64,000 bases of DNA from JBMNCQ01 sp049366715 (GTDB lineage: Bacteria > Bacillota > Peptococcia > Peptococcales > BICA1-8): positions 153,450 through 217,449 of the forward strand of contig JBMNCQ010000009.1 of assembly GCA_049366715.1 (NCBI GenBank), given 5' to 3'. The position numbers were made by a program, and so were the translations under genes. Position 1 is the stretch's first letter. Every line of letters starts with the position of its first letter. Of the stretch, positions 23,781 to 32,646 are shown one piece after another. The notes under the pieces were generated by a model. It worked only from the letters and a program-made list of their open reading frames with translations. It was not told the DNA's origin and ran no database searches.

Positions 23781-24753
23781 AGTTTTGTTACAAGTCAATA
23801 GCTTAAAAAAGTATTTTGTAACAACTCAAGGTTTTTTAAAAAATAAAAAGGTCTTCTTGAAGGCTGTTGATGATGTAAGCCTGATGATTAATAGAGGGGA
23901 AACGTTAGGTTTGGTAGGTGAAAGCGGGTCCGGAAAAACTACTTTAGGCCGGACGATTGTCAGGCTATACAAAGCAACCGGCGGAAAAATAATTTTTGCT
24001 GCCGATGATATCACCAATCTTTCCGAGAAAGCCATGCTGCCCTATCGGAAGAGAATGCAGATGATCTTTCAAGACCCGTATGCATCTTTAAATCCACGGA
24101 TGACGGTGGGGGAAATAATAGGCGAACCTTTCGATATACATGGGATTGCCGGCGGAAATCGCAAAAAAGAAGTCATCGGCGAACTTCTGGATAAGGTAGG
24201 GCTTCAGCCGGAGCAGACCAACAGGTATCCCCATGAGCTCAGCAGCGGACAGCGGCAACGCGTAAGTATTGCCAGAGCTGTGGCTGTAAACCCTGATTTC
24301 ATTGTTTGTGATGAACCTGTCTCTGCTCTGGATGTTTCTATCCGGGCCCAGATTCTTAATCTGCTGGCAGATTTACAGGACCGGTTGGGAATTGCCTATT
24401 TATTGATCAGTCATGATTTATCAATAGTCAAATATCTTGCTGACCGGGTAGGTGTGATGTACTTGGGAAAACTGGTAGAATTAGCGCCGAGCCGGGAATT
24501 GTATCTGCGCCCGCTGCATCCCTATACCAGAGCTTTACTCGCAGCTGTTTCTTCCGGGGAGCCGGATTTGCTTAAGCAGAAGAAGCGGATAATCTTAAAG
24601 GGAGAAGTGCCTGATCCTCTAGATCCGCCTGGTGGATGTTCTTTTAGGACCAGATGTACTTTTGCCCGGGATATCTGTGGTAAAGAGACTCCGGAGTTTA
24701 GGGAAGCGGAAGCCGGTCATCATGCGGCGTGTCATTTAGTGGCTTTAAGCTAA
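23767..24753 (+). CDS. Peptide ABC transporter ATPase (OppF/DppF type)
   Basis: 328 residues. Walker A GESGSGKTTLG, signature LSSGQRQRVSIARA, Walker B FIVCDEPVSALDVS and H-loop ISHDL are all intact. The insertion LYKATGGKIIFAADDIT and the C-terminal CSFRTRCTFARDIC match OppF. It overlaps its partner ATPase gene and ends shortly before the binding-protein gene. Confidence 0.93.
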   Translation: MTQSEVLLQVNSLKKYFVTTQGFLKNKKVFLKAVDDVSLMINRGETLGLVGESGSGKTTLGRTIVRLYKATGGKIIFAADDITNLSEKAMLPYRKRMQMIFQDPYASLNPRMTVGEIIGEPFDIHGIAGGNRKKEVIGELLDKVGLQPEQTNRYPHELSSGQRQRVSIARAVAVNPDFIVCDEPVSALDVSIRAQILNLLADLQDRLGIAYLLISHDLSIVKYLADRVGVMYLGKLVELAPSRELYLRPLHPYTRALLAAVSSGEPDLLKQKKRIILKGEVPDPLDPPGGCSFRTRCTFARDICGKETPEFREAEAGHHAACHLVALS

Positions 24754-24809
24754 ACTGAGGGATTTTTGTTACCGGTTGGAGAAAGGATTTATTAAAAGGG
24801 GGGAGTTTT

Positions 24810-26429
24810 TTGAAAAGATCTTTTGTATTTTATCTGTTATTGTTATCTCTTATTGTTATTTGGGGAGCCGGTTGTGGAGAAAGAGGGCAGGGGGAGGCAA
24901 CAAAACAAGCAAAATTTATCAGGCATAACCACGGGCAAGAGCCGGAGACAATGGATCCGGCCTTAAATACTACTGTTAACGGCGGCACCTTGATTATTGC
25001 TACTTTTGAAGGTTTAACATCTCTGGACGAACAAGATCATCCCCGGGCAGGTGTTGCTGAAAGCTGGGATATTTCCCCTGATAAGACGAAATATACTTTT
25101 TATTTGCGGAAAGATGCCAAATGGTCCGACGGTCGGCCTGTTACGGCCAAAGATTTTGCATACGCCTGGCAGAGAGTTCTGGCTCCCGGTACGCTTGCGG
25201 AATATGCTTATCAGCTATTTTACGTTAAGAATGCTCTTGCCTATAACGCGAGGGAAGCAGAGGTTGACGATCTTGGATTTAAAGCGATCGATGACTATAC
25301 TTTTGAAGTACAACTGGAAGCTCCGACGCCTTTCTTTTTGAAATTAACTGCTTTACCGACCTTATGCCCGGTGCGGGAAGATATCGTTGCCCGGTATGGT
25401 GAAAAGTGGGCGCTAGAACCGGAAACATATATCGGAAACGGTCCGTTTAAAATGGTGGAATGGAAAAGTAAGGACAGCATGAAATTTATCAAAAACGAGC
25501 AGTATTGGAATAAAGCCCAGATTAAGCTGGATGGCTTTATTGAGACTTTTATCGCGGAAGAAAGTACTATGCTGGCAGCCTATGAAGCCGGTGAATTAGA
25601 TGTCATTGACTCTGTTCCTTTAGAAGAAATAGCCAGGTTGCAGAAGGAGTCGCCGGAATTTCATATTCTTCCCCAGTTGGGTACTTACTTTTATTGTTTT
25701 AATGTAACCAAGCCGCCTTTCAATGATCTAAGGGTCAGAAAAGCATTTGCTCTGGCCATCGACCGCGAAGATCTTGTTAATAAGGTGCGAAAATCCGGCA
25801 CTCCTGCTACTGCTTTTGTTCCTCCCGGAGTGCCTGATGCAGACGGTCAAGATTTCCGCGCCGTAGGCGGGAAATTTTTCCCCGGTAAAGCACAACCGGA
25901 AGAAGCGCAAAGATTATTGAGAGAGGCAGGTTATCCGAACGGTGAAGGATTGCCTGATGTCACTTTTATTTATAACACTCAGGAAGAACATAAGAAGCTG
26001 GCTGAAGCTGTTTTGGAAATGTGGAAGCAAAACCTGGGCATAACGAATGTTTTTGTAAAAAATCAGGATTGGGCAGTATTTGTCAACAGTGTCCAAAACG
26101 GAGAATTTCAAATAGCCCGGCACGGGTGGATAGCTGACTATAATGACCCGATGACTTTTATTGATTTATTTACAACGGGAAATGGCAACAATATTGCTCA
26201 GTGGAGCAATAAAGATTTTGACCGCCTGATTGAACAGGCTAGGATTACCTCTGCTGAAGAGACCAGAATGGCTGTTCTTCATCAAGCGGAAGAACTATTT
26301 TTGGCAGACGTAATCATTGCCCCCTTGTTTTACTATACGGAAAACTGTATGATTAAGCCTTATGTCAAAGGATTATATAAATCACCATTGGGATTCACCT
26401 ATTTTGCCCAAGGAGATATTGTAAAATAA
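24810..26429 (+). CDS. Peptide-binding lipoprotein of the ABC transporter (SBP_bac_5, OppA-like)
   Basis: 539 residues. The N-terminus has a signal sequence with lipobox IWGAGC, so the mature protein is tethered outside the membrane. Family 5 features include EPETMDPALNT at the start of the mature domain, the DISPDKTKYTFYLR segment with KWSDGRPVTAKDF, and the long C-terminal lobe. It captures peptides (or another family-5 ligand such as nickel-chelates) for the permease. TTG 24810 is used, with AAAAGGGGGGAG upstream. It is the last gene of the transporter operon. Confidence 0.92.
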   Translation: MKRSFVFYLLLLSLIVIWGAGCGERGQGEATKQAKFIRHNHGQEPETMDPALNTTVNGGTLIIATFEGLTSLDEQDHPRAGVAESWDISPDKTKYTFYLRKDAKWSDGRPVTAKDFAYAWQRVLAPGTLAEYAYQLFYVKNALAYNAREAEVDDLGFKAIDDYTFEVQLEAPTPFFLKLTALPTLCPVREDIVARYGEKWALEPETYIGNGPFKMVEWKSKDSMKFIKNEQYWNKAQIKLDGFIETFIAEESTMLAAYEAGELDVIDSVPLEEIARLQKESPEFHILPQLGTYFYCFNVTKPPFNDLRVRKAFALAIDREDLVNKVRKSGTPATAFVPPGVPDADGQDFRAVGGKFFPGKAQPEEAQRLLREAGYPNGEGLPDVTFIYNTQEEHKKLAEAVLEMWKQNLGITNVFVKNQDWAVFVNSVQNGEFQIARHGWIADYNDPMTFIDLFTTGNGNNIAQWSNKDFDRLIEQARITSAEETRMAVLHQAEELFLADVIIAPLFYYTENCMIKPYVKGLYKSPLGFTYFAQGDIVK

Positions 26430-26561
26430 TTAGGAAAATATGACTTTTCGATAATAAGCAGTGAACAAGATCTACAAAAAAGCAGGGTAAATTATGGTGA
26501 ATGTAGAAATTTATTCATGTATAAATGTTTAATTTGACCAATTTTGGTAAGGAGAAATTTA

Positions 26562-28025
26562 ATGGATAAAAATAAGCAAGTCAGGCAAGCGCGAATCTTA
26601 TTTACAAAACTTGTTTTGGCCATTGTTTTCCTAACCCTTTTATTTGTTGGGCTGAATTTTTACTTTTTTCAAAATACGGCATACATTTATGAACAGCTTA
26701 TTATACTGGTTGTATATTTAATAGCCGGCCTGTATTTGTTTTTTAAGCTTTATATTATATTGCGGGTCTTTATCAGGAATGAAATCCTGTTAGATGAAAA
26801 GATTCAACATATGCAGGAGTTAAAGCTCTTTACGAATAATCTTTTGCAAAAACGCAAAGAAGTCCAAAAAATGTTGGATGAAACCACTTTAATGTCAAAT
26901 AAACTTTTAGAGCAGAACGCTAAACTGCAAAATGCCCAGGAAATCATCTCCAAAGAAAAAGAGAAGTTTGCTACTCTTTTTGAAGCCAGTCAGTTAATTG
27001 CTACTTCCTGGGACTTAGAGCATGTATTGCCTAAAATTATGGGTCTGGCCAATAAATTGGTTGAATTTAAAACAGGGAGAATTCTTTTACCGGTGGGTGA
27101 CAACCTAGAAGTAAAATACCATTATGGTTATGATTCTGCTTCGGCAGATATCTTCAAGATAAAAATAGGGGAAGGAATAACAGGCAATGCGGCTAAAAAA
27201 CAGGAAATAATTATTGTGGAGGATGTACGAAAGGATAAGCGATATATTAAAGAATTAGAAGAAACCAAGGCGGAAATTGCTTTGCCGCTTATTTATCAGG
27301 GAGAATTATTAGGTATTTTGGATATTCAGCATGATCATTCTTTTTCCTGGTTAAAGGACCAGGAAGAAATATTTGATATTCTCGTATTATTTAGTAATTT
27401 TGCCGGGATGGTTTTGCATAATTCGTCGACATATACCGAGTTAAAAAATTCTTATGTAAGTATCATTAAAGCTCTGGCTAAGGCTATTGATGCCAAAGAT
27501 CCTTATACGCACGGTCATTGTGAAAGAGTCAAAGAATTAAGTTTACAAATCGGCAGAAAGCTGGGTCTTGACCCTAAAGATCTGGAAGAATTGGAGTTTG
27601 CTTCTCTTTTGCACGATATTGGCAAAATCGGTCTTCCGGAAGCAATCTTATATAAGGCCGGTGTATTAACTGCCGCCGAATTTGAAGTCATTAAGACTCA
27701 TCCCAGTATCGGGGCAGAGATGATCGGGGATATTCCTTTTCTCCAGCGTACGAAGAAGATTATCGAACAACATCATGAAAAATATGACGGGACGGGATAT
27801 CCTAAAGGGATCAAAGGTAGACAAATGGACTTTTTAGCCACCATCGTTTGTGTGGCAGATTCTATTGATGCTATGATGACGATGCGGCCTTACCGGGCAG
27901 CACAAAATGCTCTCTATGCACTGAATGAATTAGAAAGGTGTAAAGGAACACAGTTTGACCCCCTGGTGGCCGAAGTGGCCAAAGAAATAGTGATTAGTGA
28001 TTTGCAGAATATCAATTTAGCCTAA
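26562..28025 (+). CDS. Membrane protein with GAF and HD-GYP domains
   Basis: 487 residues. Two N-terminal membrane helices (about 12-35 and 45-70) lead into a coiled-coil of about 60 residues, a GAF sensor domain (about 135-290) and an HD-GYP domain (about 300-470). The HD-GYP motifs HGHCERVKELS, LLHDIGKIGLPE, HHEKYDGTGYPKGI and ADSIDAMMTMRPYR are intact, so c-di-GMP hydrolysis is likely. The GAF domain may sense a small molecule or redox state. ATG 26562 follows AAGGAG. It stands alone with its own terminator. Confidence 0.9.
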   Translation: MDKNKQVRQARILFTKLVLAIVFLTLLFVGLNFYFFQNTAYIYEQLIILVVYLIAGLYLFFKLYIILRVFIRNEILLDEKIQHMQELKLFTNNLLQKRKEVQKMLDETTLMSNKLLEQNAKLQNAQEIISKEKEKFATLFEASQLIATSWDLEHVLPKIMGLANKLVEFKTGRILLPVGDNLEVKYHYGYDSASADIFKIKIGEGITGNAAKKQEIIIVEDVRKDKRYIKELEETKAEIALPLIYQGELLGILDIQHDHSFSWLKDQEEIFDILVLFSNFAGMVLHNSSTYTELKNSYVSIIKALAKAIDAKDPYTHGHCERVKELSLQIGRKLGLDPKDLEELEFASLLHDIGKIGLPEAILYKAGVLTAAEFEVIKTHPSIGAEMIGDIPFLQRTKKIIEQHHEKYDGTGYPKGIKGRQMDFLATIVCVADSIDAMMTMRPYRAAQNALYALNELERCKGTQFDPLVAEVAKEIVISDLQNINLA

Positions 28026-28029
28026 GCTG

Positions 28030-28052
28030 CCCGTTATTAAACGGGTTTTTTA
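28030..28052 (+). terminator. Intrinsic terminator after the GAF/HD-GYP gene
   Basis: CCCGTT, loop ATTA, AACGGG and seven T residues. Confidence 0.88.
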
Positions 28053-28131
28053 ATTTGCTTCTTTTTTTAATCGTGATATGATAATAAGAATAGCAGATTT
28101 TGCAATATGTGATTAGTAACGGAGGTATCTG

Positions 28132-28560
28132 ATGAAACAACCGGGCTTATCTGTGGCTGTAGTATTTTTAAAGGAAAATAAATATCTTTTCGGAAGGCGG
28201 CATCCCGATATTAGCGGCGGAAACTATTGGTGTCTGCCTATGGGTAAGCTGGACCGGGGTGAAGCTCTGTTAGAATGTGCCAAGAGGGAAGTACTGGAGG
28301 AGACCGGTTTAGACGTTGAAGAATTATTGCCTGTTGCCTTGGCCAATGTGGTCCTGGAGGATTCCCATTATCTGACTTTGGGCTTCCTGGCCGTAAAGTG
28401 GCAGGGGGTTCCGCAGATTACAGCACCCCGGGAAATGACTGAGTGGCAATGGTTTTATTATGATGAAATACCCGGACCGATCTTCAAGCCTAGTAAAGAA
28501 ATTATTGATGTCTTGCGGGAGGGGCGGACTTTCTCCCTGGAAAATATCATCGAAGTATAG
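28132..28560 (+). CDS. Nudix hydrolase
   Basis: 142 residues. It has a full Nudix box: G-x5-E-x7-REVLEETG, in the segment GKLDRGEALLECAKREVLEE. Such enzymes cleave nucleoside diphosphates linked to another group, often in clean-up (MutT-like) roles; here the substrate is unknown. CAGG-type surroundings are absent and ACGGAGG precedes the ATG. The C-terminus (TEWQWFYYDEIPGPIFKPS) resembles MutT-like dNTP/ADP-sugar hydrolases. It lies upstream of the Moco riboswitch and is probably not part of that regulon. Confidence 0.9.
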   Translation: MKQPGLSVAVVFLKENKYLFGRRHPDISGGNYWCLPMGKLDRGEALLECAKREVLEETGLDVEELLPVALANVVLEDSHYLTLGFLAVKWQGVPQITAPREMTEWQWFYYDEIPGPIFKPSKEIIDVLREGRTFSLENIIEV

Positions 28561-28723
28561 AAAAGTCTGCAGGAGAATATGCCCCCTATTAGACCGGTGG
28601 TTCAGGGGATTATTGGTCCTCGGAGAGAAATTAAGGGCTGTAATGGTGGGTGGTTTACCAATAATATTGAAATATAAAGGGAAATGCTTTATTGTGTAGA
28701 ATAATTTAATATATATAGCTAAA

Positions 28724-28870
28724 TCTCCGAATCTAGAACCCTACGGCTTTGCAGATGCTAGGGGTGCTAGATCTTTGGGTAAGGGTAGAAATGCTTTTGC
28801 CTCCCGTGTTTGGAAAGGAGTTAGACATAAGGTAGGTTATGTCCAGTTCTAAACAAGGGACTGGATTTTT
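28724..28870 (+). promoter_or_regulatory. Moco-type riboswitch candidate with terminator, before moaA
   Basis: The leader folds around ATCTAG (28731-28736) with CTAGAT (28767-28772) and CCCTA (28739-28743) with TAGGG (28759-28763), followed by a GGTA-GAAA-TGCT loop and the signature GCCTCC (28799-28804) ... GGAAAGGAG (28812-28820). The last motif is shared with the element before mobA and matches what I recall of the Moco RNA motif. Downstream GACATAA/TTATGTC (28824-28830 with 28837-28843) competes with the terminator TCCAGT/ACTGGA (28842-28847 with 28860-28865) plus TTTTT. Ligand binding to Moco or the tungsten form would tune moaA transcription. Confidence 0.72.
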
Positions 28871-28907
28871 ATGTTTCAGGCACTTCATTTTAAGGGGGAG
28901 TTGGAAA

Positions 28908-29897
28908 ATGAATTTGCAGGATAATTACGGCAGATTACATGATTATTTAAGAATTTCCATTACCGACAGGTGTAACCTGCGTTGTATTTACTGTATGGGA
29001 GAAAAAGGAATCCAGCTTCTCAATCATGACAACATACTTTCCTATGAGGAAATGATCAGATTTGTACGTACCTTAGCCCCGCTGGGATTGAGAAAATTAA
29101 GGATAACCGGAGGGGAGCCTTTAGTAAGAAAAGATGTTGAAAGCTTAATTGGCGGTTTATCTCAAATTCAGGGCATTGAAGACATTGCTTTAACGACCAA
29201 TGGGGAATTACTGCCCGCAATGATTGACAGGTTAATGGAAAATGGGTTAAAAAGAGTAAATATAAGTCTGGACTCTTTGCAGCCGGCAACTTATAAATAT
29301 ATTACCAGGCGTGGTAAGCTAAACAATGTTTTAGAGGGGATAAAAATAGCTATAGCCAAAGGCTTAACTCCTGTGAAAATTAATGTAGTCCTAATGGGCG
29401 GTATTAACGATACGGAAATTTATGATTTTCTCAAATTGACTTTAGATGATCCCATTCATGTGAGATTTATCGAATATATGCCTTTGGATAATCATGACAG
29501 TCTTTGGTTGCAAAGATACCTGCCTCTGAGTACGGTTAAAGAAAAGGCCCGTGCTTTAGGCTATCAGTTGACTCCCGAAGAGGGTTTGGTGGGAAATGGT
29601 ACGGCAGAAACATGGCGGATTCATGGTGCCCAAGGGACCGTGGGCTTAATAAATCCGGTCAGCTGTAATTTTTGTGCAACCTGTACGAGGCTGAGGTTAA
29701 CGGCAGATGGGAATTTAAAGCCCTGTCTTTTTTGGCAGGATGAGATAAATATCAAAAATGTCATTGCTGACCCCGGACGATTAATAAGTACGGTACAGCA
29801 GGCGCTGGCCTTAAAACATGAAAAGCACCTGATGGCTCCGAACAGAATTAAAAATGATCTGGGCCATGTGCGGTGTATGTCCCAGATTGGAGGTTAA
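28908..29897 (+). CDS. moaA: GTP 3',8-cyclase MoaA
   Basis: 329-residue radical-SAM enzyme of the first Moco step, turning GTP into 3',8-cyclo-GTP. The SAM cluster motif CNLRCIYC is near residue 23, the GGEPL motif follows, and the second cluster ligands are CNFCATC ... CL near the C-terminus. The protein ends in Gly-Gly, the catalytic tail. AAGGGGGAG precedes ATG 28908; an upstream in-frame ATG at 28839 lies inside the riboswitch terminator. It is the first gene of the moaA/mobB-moaC/MOSC-mogA/tatA run and sits just behind a Moco riboswitch. Confidence 0.97.
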   Translation: MNLQDNYGRLHDYLRISITDRCNLRCIYCMGEKGIQLLNHDNILSYEEMIRFVRTLAPLGLRKLRITGGEPLVRKDVESLIGGLSQIQGIEDIALTTNGELLPAMIDRLMENGLKRVNISLDSLQPATYKYITRRGKLNNVLEGIKIAIAKGLTPVKINVVLMGGINDTEIYDFLKLTLDDPIHVRFIEYMPLDNHDSLWLQRYLPLSTVKEKARALGYQLTPEEGLVGNGTAETWRIHGAQGTVGLINPVSCNFCATCTRLRLTADGNLKPCLFWQDEINIKNVIADPGRLISTVQQALALKHEKHLMAPNRIKNDLGHVRCMSQIGG

Positions 29898-29900
29898 CGA

Positions 29901-30896
29901 ATGGCTGATGTTCCGATTATTTCTCTTGTTGCGAAATGCTCCGGCATGGGCAAGACCACTTTTTTGCTAAAATTAATCACGGAATTGGTCAACAGGGGTA
30001 TCAAAGTAGCTACGATAAAAAGTGATGTTCACGGTATTGAGGTTGACAAGCCCGGTAAAGACAGCTGGCGGCATGCTCAGGCAGGGGCAAAGGCCACAGC
30101 AATTATCGGACCTGAGAAGTTTGCTATTATTCATGAAACTTCAATAAAACAGAGCTTAGACAAAGTGGCGGCGGTTTTCGAAGATGTTGATATTATCCTG
30201 GTGGAAGGTTTTAAAACAGGTAATAAACCTAAGATTGAGATAATCAGAGCGGAGAAAGGAACAGAGGTGACGGTACCTGAAGAGGATTTGATTGCAATTG
30301 TCACAGATGTTGCTGAATTAAATGTATCCGTACCCAGATTTGCTCTTGAGAACGCGGAAGGAGTAGCTGATTTTCTAGAGAATAATTATCTTAAGAACAG
30401 AAGTTTAGCTCCACAGGATTCCGAGCTGACTCATTTTGACGTACAGGGCAGAGCCCGGATGGTTGATGTCAGTGAAAAAGCAATTACTGTCAGAGCGGCT
30501 GTAGCCCGAGGGGAAATATCCATGGATAAAGGTACTCTAGAACTTATCGGCCGGGGAAAGATGGCCAAAGGTGATGTACTGGCCGTTGCCCAGGTTGCCG
30601 GAATAATGGGCGTGAAAGAAACAAGCCGGTTTATACCTATGTGTCATCCGCTAATTATTGATTCGGTGGGCATATCCTTTGCTTTAGATTATCGGAACTG
30701 TAAAGTGGATATCGAGTGTACGGTTAAAATTAATGGTCGGACCGGAGTAGAAATGGAGGCTTTAACCGGGGTAAATATAGCTGCTCTGACGATTTATGAT
30801 ATGTGCAAGGCTGTCGATAAAAATATGGTGATTAATAATATCAGGTTAGTGAAAAAGACCGGAGGAAAAAGCGGAATATTTGTAAGGGAGGAGTAA
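29901..30896 (+). CDS. mobB-moaC: MobB-MoaC fusion protein
   Basis: 331 residues. Residues 1-160 are MobB-like, a P-loop GTPase with SGMGKTT and a VEGFKTGNKPKIEI segment that helps form the nucleotide-linked cofactor. Residues 175-331 are MoaC, cyclic pyranopterin monophosphate synthase, with FDVQGRARMVDVSEK at the start, the MCHPL motif and the KINGRTGVEMEALTG segment. Joining an early pterin-forming enzyme to a late adaptor is unusual but the junction is in frame and both halves are complete. It begins three bases after moaA and ends one base before the next gene. Confidence 0.93.
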   Translation: MADVPIISLVAKCSGMGKTTFLLKLITELVNRGIKVATIKSDVHGIEVDKPGKDSWRHAQAGAKATAIIGPEKFAIIHETSIKQSLDKVAAVFEDVDIILVEGFKTGNKPKIEIIRAEKGTEVTVPEEDLIAIVTDVAELNVSVPRFALENAEGVADFLENNYLKNRSLAPQDSELTHFDVQGRARMVDVSEKAITVRAAVARGEISMDKGTLELIGRGKMAKGDVLAVAQVAGIMGVKETSRFIPMCHPLIIDSVGISFALDYRNCKVDIECTVKINGRTGVEMEALTGVNIAALTIYDMCKAVDKNMVINNIRLVKKTGGKSGIFVREE

Positions 30897-30897
30897 A

Positions 30898-31815
30898 ATG
30901 GCAAAGGTTCTGGCAGTTTGTACCAGCCCCCGCAAAGGAATGCGCAAGACAAATGCGGAAGAGGGAAAGATCCTGGTTGATTTAGGTCTGGAAGGAGATG
31001 CCCATGCGGGTTTCGCCCATCGCCAGATTAGTTTACTGGCCATGGAAAGTATTGAGAAAATGGTTAAAATGGGACTAGACGTAGGGCCGGGTGATTTTGC
31101 CGAAAACATAACAACCCGGGGTATTGATTTGGTAAACCTTCCGGTGGGGACAAGATTCAAAATAGGAGAACAGGGAGTGCTCCGGGTTACGCAGATCGGC
31201 AAGGAGTGTCATAACCGCTGTGCAATCTATTACCAAGCCGGGGACTGTGTTATGCCTAAAGAAGGGATATTTGCCGAAGTGTTAAAGGAAGGAACCGTCA
31301 GGGTTAGTGATGAAATAAAGCTTTTACCCAGCTATAAGCTCGGGGTTATTACTGCCAGTGACAAAGGTGCAAGGGGGGAGCGGGAAGATAAGAGCGGGGA
31401 AGTGATTAAAAATTTACTGCGGCCTTTAGCTGATGTAGTCAGCTATACGATCGTTTCGGATGATAAAGAAACGATAAAAAAGGCTTTAATTGCTACGGTT
31501 GATGTGCATAAAGCCGATCTGATCCTGACAACGGGCGGGACGGGTTTTAGTCCCAGGGATGTTACTCCTGAAGCAACTCTGGAAGTAAGTGACCGGATCG
31601 TACCGGGTATTCCCGAAGCGATCAGAAACTTAAGCTACCGGATTACACCTAAAGCTATGCTGTCACGGGCTGCGGCCGGGATCAGGGGAGAGACTTTAAT
31701 TGTGAATCTGCCGGGCAGTCCGAAAGCAGTGACGGAGGCATTAGAAATCGTGTTGCCGGTCTTGGAGCATGCCTTGGAAATATTAACGGGTCAGGGCGGA
31801 GAATGTGCCGGATAA
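30898..31815 (+). CDS. MOSC domain-MogA/MoaB fusion protein
   Basis: 305 residues. Residues 1-143 form a MOSC domain (LGLEGDAHAGFAHRQISLL, then GPGDFAENI and the conserved-cysteine region GKECHNRC), a fold that handles sulfur and molybdenum-cofactor transfer. Residues 148-300 are MogA/MoaB molybdopterin adenylyltransferase with TTGGTGFSPRDVTPEAT and NLPGSPKAV. Together they would adenylate molybdopterin and deliver or sulfurate the finished cofactor. MOSC-MogA fusions are, to my knowledge, common in Clostridia. GGGAGGAG precedes the ATG. Confidence 0.92.
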   Translation: MAKVLAVCTSPRKGMRKTNAEEGKILVDLGLEGDAHAGFAHRQISLLAMESIEKMVKMGLDVGPGDFAENITTRGIDLVNLPVGTRFKIGEQGVLRVTQIGKECHNRCAIYYQAGDCVMPKEGIFAEVLKEGTVRVSDEIKLLPSYKLGVITASDKGARGEREDKSGEVIKNLLRPLADVVSYTIVSDDKETIKKALIATVDVHKADLILTTGGTGFSPRDVTPEATLEVSDRIVPGIPEAIRNLSYRITPKAMLSRAAAGIRGETLIVNLPGSPKAVTEALEIVLPVLEHALEILTGQGGECAG

Positions 31816-31939
31816 GGCGATCTGTAAGACAGGTTTTTCTGCTTTAGGCCGGTTTCCGGTGCTGAATACCGCTGCTTATGGAGGTATTGATAAAAAGGGA
31901 AATAAGTGTTATGTTAGAGGAGAAGTAAATAATAATTGA
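31805..31939 (+). CDS. Possible 44-residue ORF overlapping the MOSC-MogA end
   Basis: A second frame starts at GTG 31805, overlapping the end of the fusion gene by 11 bases, with GGCGGAG upstream. It reads VPDKAICKTGFSALGRFPVL, then NTAAYGGIDKKGNKCYVRGE. Two cysteines are about 30 residues apart. I do not recognise it; it could be a small protein, a decayed C-terminus or chance. It stops just before the tatA ribosome-binding site. Confidence 0.3.
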   Translation: MPDKAICKTGFSALGRFPVLNTAAYGGIDKKGNKCYVRGEVNNN

Positions 31940-31953
31940 GGGAGTGCATTAAA

Positions 31954-32157
31954 ATGTTGCCAAATGTAGGTTTTCCAGAGTTAATTTTAATCTTAGCACT
32001 GGCACTCATTATTTTCGGTCCGGGAAAACTACCGGAAGTAGGGCGGGCCTTAGGAAAAAGCGTGAAAGAGTTTAAAAAGGCGACAAGTGATATCAAGGAG
32101 CAATTATCCGATGAGAATGACGGTTTAAACGGTCAGAAACCTTCTCCTAAGGAATAA
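31954..32157 (+). CDS. tatA: Twin-arginine translocase component TatA (first copy)
   Basis: 67 residues. The pattern is the TatA/E one: a short N-terminus, a transmembrane helix with PELILILALALIIFGPGKLP, the hinge Phe-Gly-Pro, and an amphipathic helix GRALGKSVKEFKKATSD. It builds the Tat pore that exports folded proteins such as molybdoenzymes. GAGGGAG precedes ATG 31954. It follows the Moco fusion gene and has a near-identical second copy 256 bases downstream. TatC is not in the window. Confidence 0.92.
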   Translation: MLPNVGFPELILILALALIIFGPGKLPEVGRALGKSVKEFKKATSDIKEQLSDENDGLNGQKPSPKE

Positions 32158-32194
32158 TGGTTTGATTGTAATTATTAATTCATAACATAAATCG

Positions 32195-32216
32195 GGTCTA
32201 TCCAACTGGATAGACC
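32195..32216 (+). terminator. Hairpin after first tatA
   Basis: GGTCTATCC, loop AACT, GGATAGACC, followed by TTCTC. The T-tract is short, so it may be a weak terminator. Confidence 0.55.
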
Positions 32217-32413
32217 TTCTCAATGCCGGAAAATCTAAGCGCAAATTTCTGCTGCTTATCCATAAGTAAGTTTATTAAGATTTACCCGGCAAAAGTTATC
32301 CTGAAAATATCTCATAAAATAATAAAAGATATGATATAATAGGAAAAAATATTAAATACAGAATACAGTTAAATAACGGATGTTATTAATGGTTGTTGGG
32401 GAGGGATAGAGAT

Positions 32414-32593
32414 ATGTTCGGTTTTTTACCTAATATCGGCTTTCCGGAATTAATATTAATCCTGGTTTTAGCTTTGATAATTTTCGGTCCGGGTAAGCTT
32501 CCTGATGTAGGCCGGGCCGTAGGAAAAAGCATCAAAGAATTTAAGAAGGCTACTTCTGCAGATGATGCAGAGGAGCAAATAAAAGAAGAATAG
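32414..32593 (+). CDS. tatA: Twin-arginine translocase component TatA (second copy)
   Basis: 59 residues, closely related to the first copy: FPELILILVLALIIFGPGKL, then GRAVGKSIKEFKKATS, with a shorter acidic tail. GGGAGGGATAG precedes ATG 32414. A TATAAT box at 32335-32340 could serve a separate promoter, but no -35 is clear. Two TatA-type copies can share or divide the TatA and TatB roles; in Gram-positive bacteria one bifunctional protein usually does both. Confidence 0.92.
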   Translation: MFGFLPNIGFPELILILVLALIIFGPGKLPDVGRAVGKSIKEFKKATSADDAEEQIKEE

Positions 32594-32646
32594 TTATACA
32601 ATAACCAAAAGCATAATAATTTTAAAAGCTTCTCCGAGTCTTTATT

